Position numbers and translations under genes: made by a program. A model generated the notes under the pieces. It was not told the origin of the DNA and did not search any database. It saw only the letters and a list, made by a program, of their open reading frames with translations. Shown one piece after another: positions 28,001 to 35,877 of a stretch of 64,000 bases of DNA (the stretch's first letter is position 1; each line of letters begins with the position of its first letter). The DNA comes from Neobacillus niacini (GTDB lineage Bacteria; Bacillota; Bacilli; Bacillales; Cytobacillaceae), in assembly GCF_023715785.1 (NCBI RefSeq), contig NZ_JAMBOX010000021.1:1-64000 (forward strand), written 5' to 3'.

Positions 28001-28684
28001 GAAATTGATGGTGTGGTTGTAGGCATTAACGAAGGCCGTGACCGCCAGCATGAAATCGTCGTTCAAGGCGAAGTGGAATCACGAACCTATAATGCACCAT
28101 ATACAGCCCGCTTAAAGGTAGCTGTAGGCGACCATATTGAGCGTGGAGATGAGTTAACAGAAGGATCAATTGATCCGAAAGAGCTTCTTAAAGTGAAAGA
28201 TGTTATTTCTGTTCAAGAATACTTGCTCCGTGAGGTTCAAAGAGTTTACCGGATGCAAGGGGTTGAAATTGGTGACAAACACGTAGAGGTAATGGTCCGT
28301 CAAATGCTCCGCAAGATTCGTGTTAGCGATGCTGGCGATACAGACGTGCTTCCAGGAACGCTTCTTGATATTCACCAATTTACCGATGCTAACGAACAGG
28401 CATTGTTAAATGGCAAACTGCCAGCAACAGGCCGTCCGGTGCTGCTCGGTATTACCAAAGCGTCTCTTGAAACAGATTCGTTCTTATCGGCAGCATCCTT
28501 CCAAGAAACAACAAGAGTTCTTACCGATGCGGCCATCAAAGGCAAGCGCGATGAACTGCTTGGCTTGAAAGAGAATGTAATCATCGGTAAGCTTGTACCA
28601 GCGGGAACAGGAATGCAGCGTTACCGCAAAGCAGAGCCTGTACTTCGCGATACAACATCCGAAGAACCGATTACGGTTGAATAA
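25085..28684 (+). CDS. rpoC: RpoC, RNA polymerase beta' subunit
   Basis: The 1199-aa beta' subunit. It shows the N-terminal zinc ribbon [20 protein letters not shown], the magnesium-binding NADFDGD at 447-453, and the second zinc site around [13 protein letters not shown]. No insertion or split is seen. The ATG follows GGGAGG. A clear promoter between the rpoB hairpin and rpoC is not evident, so readthrough is expected. Confidence 0.98.
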   Translation: [1199 protein letters not shown]

Positions 28685-28692
28685 CAATATTA

Positions 28693-28726
28693 ACGGTACT
28701 TGCCTGATGGCAGGTACCGTATTTTA
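28693..28726 (+). terminator. Terminator-like hairpin after rpoC
   Basis: ACGGTACTTGCC (28693-28704) pairs with GGCAGGTACCGT (28709-28720), with one G-U pair, followed by ATTTT. The weak T-run suggests partial termination. Confidence 0.7.
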
Positions 28727-28747
28727 AGAAAAATATTAAAAGTATGG

Positions 28748-28776
28748 TTGACATATAATTGGCAAGATGTTAATAT
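28748..28776 (+). promoter_or_regulatory. Promoter of the L7Ae-like gene and str operon
   Basis: TTGACA (28748-28753) and an extended -10, TGT-TAATAT (28768-28776), are 17 nt apart. Confidence 0.75.
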
Positions 28777-28820
28777 ATCAAAGGTGCTCCTATACACCTG
28801 ATACTTTGGAGGATATCAAA

Positions 28821-29069
28821 ATGTCTTATGAAAAAGTATTACAGGCGAGCAAGGTCATTATAGGAACAAAACAAACAGTTAAGGCACTAAGAGAAGGCAT
28901 AGTACAAGAGCTGATCATTGCGGCAGATGCGGAAGCGAAAGTAACGAGTCCCGCAGTGAATGAAGCAGAAAGGCTAGGCGTTCCGGTCCAATATGTCGAT
29001 TCGATGAAAAAACTCGGAAAGGCATGCAGGATTGAAGTAGGTGCTGCAGCTGTAGCTATTATCCGTTAA
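28821..29069 (+). CDS. rplGB: L7Ae-family K-turn RNA-binding protein (YbxF)
   Basis: The 82-aa protein belongs to the L7Ae/L30e/S12e family that binds kink-turn RNAs. Recognisable parts are SKVIIGTKQTVKAL, the central LIIAADAE and C-terminal GKACRIEVGAAAVAI. In Bacillus subtilis it associates with the ribosome. ATG 28821 follows TTGGAGGA; an in-frame ATG at 28767 lies in the promoter. It leads the rpsL-rpsG-fusA transcript. Confidence 0.94.
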   Translation: MSYEKVLQASKVIIGTKQTVKALREGIVQELIIAADAEAKVTSPAVNEAERLGVPVQYVDSMKKLGKACRIEVGAAAVAIIR

Positions 29070-29095
29070 AAACTGTTTTTGTAGATCGAGCAGTC

Positions 29096-29116
29096 TGCAA
29101 AAACTTTGTTTTTGCA
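29096..29116 (+). promoter_or_regulatory. Perfect hairpin in the rpsL leader
   Basis: TGCAAAAAC (29096-29104) pairs perfectly with GTTTTTGCA (29108-29116) around TTT. An A-run rather than a T-run follows, so it is not a classic + strand terminator. It may be a regulatory or processing structure ahead of the S12 gene. Confidence 0.55.
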
Positions 29117-29172
29117 AAAAAATGAACCACCTGGATGTGTGGGCTTACAAATAGTGAAGGGAGGAAAAACAA

Positions 29173-29595
29173 ATGCCTACTATTAACCAATTAGTGCGCA
29201 AGCCGCGTCAATCAACGGCAGAGAAGTCAAATTCTCCAGCACTTAATAAAGGTTACAACAGCTTTAAAAAATCACAAACTAACGTATCATCACCACAAAA
29301 ACGCGGGGTATGTACTCGTGTTGGTACAATGACTCCGAAGAAACCGAACTCAGCGTTACGTAAATATGCTCGTGTACGCTTGACAAACGGTATTGAGGTG
29401 ACTGCATACATTCCTGGTATCGGCCACAACCTGCAAGAGCACAGCGTTGTTCTTATCCGTGGCGGACGTGTAAAAGACTTACCAGGGGTACGTTATCATA
29501 TCGTACGTGGAGCACTTGATACAGCTGGCGTTAACAATCGTATGCAAGGCCGTTCTAAATACGGTACTAAGCGTCCGAAAGCAGCAAAAAAATAA
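29173..29595 (+). CDS. rpsL: 30S ribosomal protein S12
   Basis: Decoding-centre protein. The 140 aa carry the conserved TPKKPNSALRKYARVRL and GGRVKDLPGVRYH loops; the lysines linked to streptomycin sensitivity are present, so the allele looks wild type. The ATG follows GGGAGG. First ribosomal gene of the str cluster. Confidence 0.98.
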   Translation: MPTINQLVRKPRQSTAEKSNSPALNKGYNSFKKSQTNVSSPQKRGVCTRVGTMTPKKPNSALRKYARVRLTNGIEVTAYIPGIGHNLQEHSVVLIRGGRVKDLPGVRYHIVRGALDTAGVNNRMQGRSKYGTKRPKAAKK

Positions 29596-29636
29596 TCTCA
29601 TTAAAATAGAAAGCTTCTTTGAAAGGAGGAAAAAGC

Positions 29637-30107
29637 ATGCCACGTAAAGGTCCTGTAGCAAAGAGAGACGTGTTACCAGATCCACTTTACAATTCAAAAT
29701 TAGTTACTCGTCTTATCAACAAGATGATGATCGACGGTAAAAGAGGTAAATCTCAAGAAATTCTTTACTCTGCATTCAATACAATCCGTGAGCGTTCTGG
29801 TAAAGATCCAATGGAAGTATTTGAAGCAGCGATGAAAAATATCATGCCAGTTCTAGAAGTTAGAGCACGCCGTGTCGGCGGTGCCAACTACCAAGTTCCA
29901 GTTGAGGTGCGTCCTGACCGCCGTACAACTCTTGGTCTTCGCTGGTTAGTTAACTATTCACGCCTTCGCGGTGAAAAAACGATGGAAGAGCGTTTAGCTA
30001 ACGAAATCATGGATGCTGCCAACAACACTGGTGCATCTGTCAAGAAGCGTGAAGATACACATAAAATGGCAGAAGCAAACAAAGCGTTTGCTCACTATCG
30101 TTGGTAA
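29637..30107 (+). CDS. rpsG: 30S ribosomal protein S7
   Basis: Primary binder of the 16S 3' major domain. The 156 aa start MPRKGPVAKRDVLPDP at ATG 29637, behind AAAGGAGG; the ORF opened at 29619 includes that site and is too long. The GGANYQVPVEVRPDRR beta-hairpin and the C-terminal helix ending FAHYRW are intact. Confidence 0.98.
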   Translation: MPRKGPVAKRDVLPDPLYNSKLVTRLINKMMIDGKRGKSQEILYSAFNTIRERSGKDPMEVFEAAMKNIMPVLEVRARRVGGANYQVPVEVRPDRRTTLGLRWLVNYSRLRGEKTMEERLANEIMDAANNTGASVKKREDTHKMAEANKAFAHYRW

Positions 30108-30158
30108 TTTTACCTTCAAAAATAAAAACACACTCATACTAGGAAGGAGAAAGACCCA

Positions 30159-32240
30159 ATGCCAAGAGAGTTCTCCTTAGAAAAGACTCGTAATATCGGT
30201 ATCATGGCTCACATTGATGCTGGTAAAACCACGACTACTGAGCGTATCCTTTATTACACCGGTAAGATTCACAAAATCGGTGAAACTCACGAAGGTGCGT
30301 CTCAGATGGACTGGATGGAGCAGGAACAAGAGCGCGGAATCACTATTACTTCCGCCGCTACAACTGCCCAGTGGAAAAACCACCGCGTAAACATCATCGA
30401 CACTCCGGGACACGTGGACTTCACAGTGGAAGTTGAACGTTCCCTCCGTGTACTTGATGGTGCGGTTGCAGTACTTGATGCACAATCAGGTGTTGAGCCT
30501 CAAACTGAAACAGTTTGGCGCCAAGCAACAACTTACGGTGTACCACGTGTGGTATTCGTAAACAAGATGGACAAAATCGGCGCGGATTTCTTATATTCTG
30601 TTAAGACAATCCATGACCGCCTTCAGGCAAACGCTCATCCAATTCAACTGCCAATCGGTGCAGAAGATCAGTTCAGAGGCATTATCGACCTTGTAGAAAT
30701 GACTGCAAGAATGTACGGTAACGACCTGGGAACAGATGTACAAGAAGTGGAAATCCCAGAGGAGTATAGAGCTCTAGCTGAGGAATGGCGTGAGAAATTA
30801 GTTGAAGCAGTTGCTGAACTTGATGAAGAATTGATGGAAAAGTACCTTGGCGGTGAAGAAATCACCATCGAAGAGCTGAAAGCCGGCATTCGTAAAGGTA
30901 CTGTCAACGTTGAATTCTATCCGGTAGTTTGTGGGTCTGCATTTAAAAACAAAGGTGTTCAGCCAATGTTGGATGCGGTAATTGATTACCTTCCATCTCC
31001 ACTAGATGTACCATCAATTAAAGGTCATGCTGTTGATGATGAAGATCAGATCGTTGAGCGTCACTCAAGCGATGAAGAGCCATTCTCAGCACTTGCATTC
31101 AAAGTAATGACTGACCCTTATGTTGGTAAATTAACGTTCTTCCGCGTTTACTCCGGTACATTAGATTCTGGTTCTTATGTCCAGAACTCTACTAAAGGAA
31201 AGCGTGAGCGTATCGGACGGATCCTGCAAATGCACGCCAACCACCGTCAGGAAATCACAACAGTTTACTCCGGTGACATTGCTGCAGCTGTTGGGTTAAA
31301 AGATACAACTACTGGTGACACTCTATGTGATGACAAAAACCCTGTTATCCTTGAGTCCATGCAATTCCCAGAGCCAGTTATTGAACTTTCGGTTGAACCG
31401 AAGTCAAAAGCTGACCAGGATAAAATGACAACTGCGCTGCAAAAGCTTCAAGAAGAAGACCCAACATTCCGTGCACATACGAACCAGGAAACTGGACAAG
31501 TTATCATTGCCGGTATGGGTGAGCTGCACCTTGATATCATCGTTGACCGTATGCGTCGCGAATTCAAGGTTGAAGCGAACGTAGGTGCACCACAAGTTGC
31601 TTATCGTGAAACATTTACTTCTTCTGCGCAAGTAGAAGGTAAATTTGCGCGTCAGTCCGGTGGTCGCGGACAATACGGACATGTTTGGATCGAATTCTCA
31701 CCAAACGAAGCTGGTAAAGGGTTCGAATTCGAAAACGGTATTGTCGGTGGGGTAGTACCTCGTGAATATGTCCCAGCTGTTGAAGCAGGTTTAAAGGATG
31801 CCCTTGAAAGAGGCGTACTTGCCGGCTATCCGTTGGTTGATATCAAAGCAAGACTTTTCGATGGTTCATACCATGATGTTGACTCCTCGGAAATGGCGTT
31901 TAAGATCGCTGCTTCTCTAGCGCTTAAGAATGCTGCATCCAAGTGTTCACCAGTCATCCTTGAACCAATCATGAGAGTCGAAGTTGTTATCCCTGAAGAA
32001 TATTTAGGAGATATCATGGGACAAATCACTGCACGCCGCGGTCGCGTTGAAGGTATGGACGCTCGTGGTAATGCCCAAGTGGTTCGTGCGATGGTTCCAC
32101 TTTCAGAAATGTTTGGTTATGCGACATCACTTCGTTCAAGCACTCAAGGCCGTGGAGTATTCTCCATGCACTTTGACCATTACGAAGAAGTGCCAAAATC
32201 AATCTCTGAAGAAATTATCAAAAAAAATAAAGGCGAATAA
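30159..32240 (+). CDS. fusA: Elongation factor G
   Basis: Ribosomal translocase GTPase. The 693 aa have G1 AHIDAGKTT, G3 DTPGHVDF and G4 NKMDK, then domains II-V to FGYATSLRSSTQGRG. Full length, with no sign of a fusidic-acid escape variant that I can recognise. The stop lies in the left arm of a hairpin at 32226-32256. Confidence 0.98.
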   Translation: MPREFSLEKTRNIGIMAHIDAGKTTTTERILYYTGKIHKIGETHEGASQMDWMEQEQERGITITSAATTAQWKNHRVNIIDTPGHVDFTVEVERSLRVLDGAVAVLDAQSGVEPQTETVWRQATTYGVPRVVFVNKMDKIGADFLYSVKTIHDRLQANAHPIQLPIGAEDQFRGIIDLVEMTARMYGNDLGTDVQEVEIPEEYRALAEEWREKLVEAVAELDEELMEKYLGGEEITIEELKAGIRKGTVNVEFYPVVCGSAFKNKGVQPMLDAVIDYLPSPLDVPSIKGHAVDDEDQIVERHSSDEEPFSALAFKVMTDPYVGKLTFFRVYSGTLDSGSYVQNSTKGKRERIGRILQMHANHRQEITTVYSGDIAAAVGLKDTTTGDTLCDDKNPVILESMQFPEPVIELSVEPKSKADQDKMTTALQKLQEEDPTFRAHTNQETGQVIIAGMGELHLDIIVDRMRREFKVEANVGAPQVAYRETFTSSAQVEGKFARQSGGRGQYGHVWIEFSPNEAGKGFEFENGIVGGVVPREYVPAVEAGLKDALERGVLAGYPLVDIKARLFDGSYHDVDSSEMAFKIAASLALKNAASKCSPVILEPIMRVEVVIPEEYLGDIMGQITARRGRVEGMDARGNAQVVRAMVPLSEMFGYATSLRSSTQGRGVFSMHFDHYEEVPKSISEEIIKKNKGE

Positions 32241-32256
32241 TTGATTTTCGCCTTTA
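32226..32256 (+). promoter_or_regulatory. Hairpin over the fusA stop codon
   Basis: ATAAAGGCGAA (32226-32236) pairs with TTCGCCTTTAT (32246-32256) around the stop TAA. No T-run follows, so it is more likely a processing or stability element than a terminator. Confidence 0.6.
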
Positions 32257-32268
32257 TATAAAGTATAA
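32240..32268 (+). promoter_or_regulatory. Promoter of tuf
   Basis: TTGATT (32240-32245) and TATAAC (32263-32268) are 17 nt apart. This would let EF-Tu be made in excess over EF-G. The leader after it holds a hairpin, GGAACTG (32286-32292) with CAGTTCC (32317-32323). Confidence 0.7.
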
Positions 32269-32369
32269 CTACTTATGTAATATTTGGAACTGTTATCTAG
32301 GCGGAAGCCTGACTAGCAGTTCCACTTAAAATATACTTAACTTTTATTTATTAAAGGAGGATTTTCCTA

Positions 32370-33557
32370 ATGGGTAAAGCTAAATTCGACCGTTCCAAGC
32401 CACACGTTAACGTTGGTACAATTGGTCACGTTGACCACGGTAAAACTACATTAACAGCTGCAATCACTACTGTTCTCGCTAAAATTGGCGGTGCAGAAGC
32501 TCGCGGTTATGATCAAATCGACAACGCTCCAGAAGAAAAAGAGCGTGGAATCACAATCTCAACTTCTCACGTTGAGTACGAAACAGCAAACCGTCACTAC
32601 GCACACGTTGACTGCCCAGGACACGCTGACTACGTTAAGAACATGATTACTGGTGCTGCTCAAATGGACGGCGGTATCCTTGTTGTATCTGCTGCTGACG
32701 GCCCAATGCCACAAACACGTGAGCACATCCTTCTTTCTCGTCAGGTAGGCGTACCTTACCTTGTTGTATTCATGAACAAGTGTGATATGGTTGACGACGA
32801 AGAATTATTAGAACTAGTTGAAATGGAAGTTCGCGACCTTCTATCTGAATATGACTTCCCAGGAGATGACATTCCTGTAATCAAAGGTTCTGCTCTTAAA
32901 GCTCTTGAAGGAGAACCAGAGTGGGAAGAAAAAATCGTTGAACTTATGGAAGCTGTTGACAGCTATATTCCAAACCCAACACGTGACACTGACAAGCCAT
33001 TCATGATGCCGGTTGAGGACGTATTCTCAATCACTGGCCGTGGTACAGTTGCTACAGGCCGTGTAGAGCGTGGCCAAGTTAAAGTTGGTGACGTAGTTGA
33101 AATCGTAGGTTTCACTGAAGAGCCAAAATCTACTACTGTAACAGGAGTAGAAATGTTCCGTAAGCTTCTTGATTTTGCTGAAGCTGGGGACAACATTGGT
33201 GCTCTTCTTCGTGGTGTAGCTCGTGAAGAAATCGAGCGTGGACAAGTTTTGGCTAAGCCAAAGTCCATCACTCCACACACAAAGTTTAAAGCACAAGTTT
33301 ACGTATTATCAAAAGAAGAAGGTGGACGTCATACTCCATTCTTCTCAAACTACCGTCCACAATTCTATTTCCGTACTTCTGATATCACTGGAATCATTAC
33401 ACTTCCAGAAGGTACTGAAATGGTAATGCCTGGCGACCACATCGAAATGACTGTTGAGCTAATCGCTCCAGTTGCGATCGAAGAAGGAACTAAGTTCTCA
33501 ATTCGTGAAGGTGGCCGTACAGTAGGATCAGGTTCAATCACAACTATCGCTGAGTAA
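32370..33557 (+). CDS. tuf: Elongation factor Tu
   Basis: GTPase that brings aminoacyl-tRNA to the ribosome. The 395 aa show GHVDHGKTT, DCPGHADY and NKCD and the three-domain layout to the end. Strong AAAGGAGG site. It ends the str cluster before a strong terminator; the codon choice is strongly biased, as expected for a highly expressed gene. Confidence 0.99.
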   Translation: MGKAKFDRSKPHVNVGTIGHVDHGKTTLTAAITTVLAKIGGAEARGYDQIDNAPEEKERGITISTSHVEYETANRHYAHVDCPGHADYVKNMITGAAQMDGGILVVSAADGPMPQTREHILLSRQVGVPYLVVFMNKCDMVDDEELLELVEMEVRDLLSEYDFPGDDIPVIKGSALKALEGEPEWEEKIVELMEAVDSYIPNPTRDTDKPFMMPVEDVFSITGRGTVATGRVERGQVKVGDVVEIVGFTEEPKSTTVTGVEMFRKLLDFAEAGDNIGALLRGVAREEIERGQVLAKPKSITPHTKFKAQVYVLSKEEGGRHTPFFSNYRPQFYFRTSDITGIITLPEGTEMVMPGDHIEMTVELIAPVAIEEGTKFSIREGGRTVGSGSITTIAE

Positions 33558-33567
33558 TTAACAGATA

Positions 33568-33603
33568 AAGAGCAGCCGGGTGACGATCCGGCTGCTCTTT
33601 TAT
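33568..33603 (+). terminator. Terminator after tuf
   Basis: GAGCAGCCGG (33570-33579) pairs perfectly with CCGGCTGCTC (33588-33597), followed by TTTTAT. Confidence 0.93.
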
Positions 33604-33697
33604 GTATATTTTAAAAAATGCATGTTTCTTCTATATATATAGATTTCAAGCTGTAATCCCTTTCAATTAGGAGATTTCTGGAGATTTTAATAAGCTG

Positions 33698-33726
33698 TTG
33701 AAATCAACAATCTGAGTCTATATAAT
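33698..33726 (+). promoter_or_regulatory. S10 operon promoter P1
   Basis: TTGAAA (33698-33703), 17 nt, TATAAT (33721-33726). First of two good promoters in the 380-nt gap before rpsJ; two promoters are also reported for this cluster in Bacillus subtilis. Confidence 0.8.
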
Positions 33727-33741
33727 AGTAAAGGTGTTCAG

Positions 33742-33822
33742 GTCAAAGACAGTAAAAAAAATCGTGATAAATGTTGCGTTTGACATTGGATTTATGTATA
33801 ATAGACAATGTTGGTCTTTGAC
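33742..33822. promoter_or_regulatory. S10 operon promoter P2 framed by an inverted repeat
   Basis: TTGCGT (33774-33779), 17 nt, TATAAT (33797-33802) form a promoter. A perfect 9-bp inverted repeat, GTCAAAGAC at 33742-33750 and GTCTTTGAC at 33814-33822, brackets it. The arms resemble single CtsR-like heptads but lack the tandem copy. The leader beyond (33823-33937) has further pairing, such as ACACAC with GTGTGT. Confidence 0.65.
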
Positions 33823-33937
33823 TGCGATGATGTGGGAGGTTGCTGACACACCCGGCCGCTTTGCCATGGCGAGTGTGTGGGAAATTTCCACAGAGTATGT
33901 CTATTTTCAAAAATAGGCGAATAAAGGAGGGAAAATA

Positions 33938-34246
33938 ATGGCAAAACAAAAAATTCGTATCCGCTTAAAAGCATATGATCACAGAATCCTTGATCAATCT
34001 GCAGAAAAAATCGTTGAAACAGCAAAACGTTCAGGTGCAGCAGTGTCCGGTCCGATTCCGCTTCCAACTGAAAAGTCTGTTTACACCATTCTTCGTGCGG
34101 TTCATAAGTACAAAGATTCTCGTGAACAATTTGAAATGCGGACACATAAGCGTCTAATCGACATCGTTAACCCAACTCCGCAAACAGTGGATGCGTTAAT
34201 GAGATTGGATTTACCATCTGGTGTTGATATCGAAATTAAGCTTTAA
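33938..34246 (+). CDS. rpsJ: 30S ribosomal protein S10
   Basis: S10 (NusE) joins the 30S head and also pairs with NusB in antitermination. The 102 aa start MAKQKIRIRLKAYDHRILDQSA and keep the GPIPLPT loop. First gene of the S10-spc-alpha cluster. Confidence 0.98.
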   Translation: MAKQKIRIRLKAYDHRILDQSAEKIVETAKRSGAAVSGPIPLPTEKSVYTILRAVHKYKDSREQFEMRTHKRLIDIVNPTPQTVDALMRLDLPSGVDIEIKL

Positions 34247-34285
34247 TCACAATAAACACACAAAAATTTAGGAGGTGTGACTTAC

Positions 34286-34912
34286 ATGACCAAAGGAATC
34301 TTAGGAAGAAAGATTGGTATGACTCAAGTATTTGCAGAGAACGGCAACTTAATTCCGGTAACTGTTGTTGAGGTAGCTCCAAACGTTGTTCTTCAAAAGA
34401 AATCTGTTGACACAGACGGTTATGAATCTGTTCAATTAGGCTTCGAAGACAAACGTGATAAACTATCAAACAAACCTGAAAAAGGCCACGTAGCAAAAGC
34501 AAATACTGCTCCTAAGCGCTTCATTCGCGAATTCCGCGGAAACGACTTAGCAAGCTTTGAAGTTGGTCAAGAAGTCAAAGTTGATATTTTCGCTGCTGGC
34601 GATTTAGTAGATGTTACAGGAATCTCAAAGGGTAAAGGTTTTCAAGGCTCAATCAAACGCCATGGACAATCACGCGGCCCAATGGCTCACGGTTCTCGTT
34701 ATCATCGTCGCCCTGGTTCAATGGGACCTGTTGCTCCAAACCGCGTTTTCAAAGGTAAATTATTACCTGGTCGCATGGGCGGAGAGCAAGTAACTGTACA
34801 AAACCTTGAAATCGTAAAAGTTGATGCTGAGCGCAACTTACTTTTGATTAAAGGTAACGTTCCAGGAGCTAAAAAAGCATTACTAAAAATTAAAGGTGCG
34901 GTAAAAGCATAG
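34286..34912 (+). CDS. rplC: 50S ribosomal protein L3
   Basis: Early assembly protein near the peptidyl-transferase centre. The 208 aa start MTKGILGRKIGMTQVF; the long loop GFQGSIKRHGQSRGPMAHGSRYHRRPGSMG is intact. ATG 34286 follows AGGAGGTGTGA; the GTG at 34277 is part of that site. Confidence 0.98.
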   Translation: MTKGILGRKIGMTQVFAENGNLIPVTVVEVAPNVVLQKKSVDTDGYESVQLGFEDKRDKLSNKPEKGHVAKANTAPKRFIREFRGNDLASFEVGQEVKVDIFAAGDLVDVTGISKGKGFQGSIKRHGQSRGPMAHGSRYHRRPGSMGPVAPNRVFKGKLLPGRMGGEQVTVQNLEIVKVDAERNLLLIKGNVPGAKKALLKIKGAVKA

Positions 34913-34941
34913 TCACTTTCTGAGAAAGGAGGAACAAAGGA

Positions 34942-35565
34942 ATGCCTAAAGTAGCATTATTAAACCAAGGCGGTTCACAAGTTGGTGAAATCGAACTTAA
35001 TGAATCAGTATTTGGTATTGAGCCTAACCAACACGTATTATTCGAAGCAATTGTTATGCAAAGAGCTTCTCTACGTCAAGGAACTCATAAAGTAAAAACT
35101 CGTTCTGAGGTAGCAGGCGGTGGCCGTAAACCATGGCGTCAAAAAGGAACAGGACGTGCTCGTCAAGGTTCCATTCGTTCACCACAATGGCGCGGAGGCG
35201 GTACTGTATTTGGTCCAACACCACGCAGCTACAGCTATAAAATGCCTAAAAAAGTTCGTCGTTTAGCGATCAAATCAGCTTTATCATCTAAAGTGTTAGA
35301 AGAAAACATCTTAGTATTGGAAAGCTTAGCATTTGAAGCGCCAAAAACAAAAGACTTCAAAGCTGTTTTAAATGGTCTTTCTGTTGAGAAAAAAGCGTTA
35401 ATCGTTACTGCTGACCTTGATGAAAACGTAGCATTATCTGCTCGTAACATTCCTGGTGTAACAGTTGTAACTGCTGATGGAATCAACGTTTTAGACGTTG
35501 TAAACCATGATAAATTGATCATGACTAAAGCAGCGGTTGAAAAAGTAGAGGAGGTGCTTGCATAA
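34942..35565 (+). CDS. rplD: 50S ribosomal protein L4
   Basis: Lines the exit tunnel. The 207 aa keep the basic tunnel loop RSEVAGGGRKPWRQKGTGRARQGS. Its stop TAA shares one base with the rplW start, so the two are translationally coupled. In enterics L4 represses the operon; no such leader is evident here. Confidence 0.98.
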   Translation: MPKVALLNQGGSQVGEIELNESVFGIEPNQHVLFEAIVMQRASLRQGTHKVKTRSEVAGGGRKPWRQKGTGRARQGSIRSPQWRGGGTVFGPTPRSYSYKMPKKVRRLAIKSALSSKVLEENILVLESLAFEAPKTKDFKAVLNGLSVEKKALIVTADLDENVALSARNIPGVTVVTADGINVLDVVNHDKLIMTKAAVEKVEEVLA

Positions 35566-35849
35566 TGGATGCACGCGATATCATTAAGCGCCCCGTTATC
35601 ACTGAACGTTCTACTGACCTAATTGCTGAAAAGAAATATACGTTCGAAGTTGATGTAAAAGCCAACAAAACACAAGTCAAAGATGCTGTACAAGAAATCT
35701 TTGGTGTTCAAGTTGAAAGAGTAAACATCATGAACTATAAAGGCAAATTCAAGCGTATGGGCAAATTCGGCGGCTATACAAACAAACGTCGTAAAGCAAT
35801 TGTAAAATTAACAGCTGACAGCAAAGAAATCGAATTCTTTGAAAGCTAA
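35565..35849 (+). CDS. rplW: 50S ribosomal protein L23
   Basis: Tunnel-exit protein that docks trigger factor and SRP. The 94 aa begin MDARDIIKRPVITERSTDL, and the ATG overlaps the rplD stop by one base with GGAGGTG upstream. Confidence 0.97.
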   Translation: MDARDIIKRPVITERSTDLIAEKKYTFEVDVKANKTQVKDAVQEIFGVQVERVNIMNYKGKFKRMGKFGGYTNKRRKAIVKLTADSKEIEFFES

Positions 35850-35877
35850 AATTCACTAAGAAGAGGAGGGAAATAAA

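Noticed and set aside
33741..33757. Second CtsR operator before rpsJ
   Set aside because: Only one heptad (GGTCAAA) is present; the required tandem copy is missing.
33734..33916. Small 60-aa gene before rpsJ
   Set aside because: It spans promoter P2 and the leader, has no ribosome binding site and no recognisable sequence.
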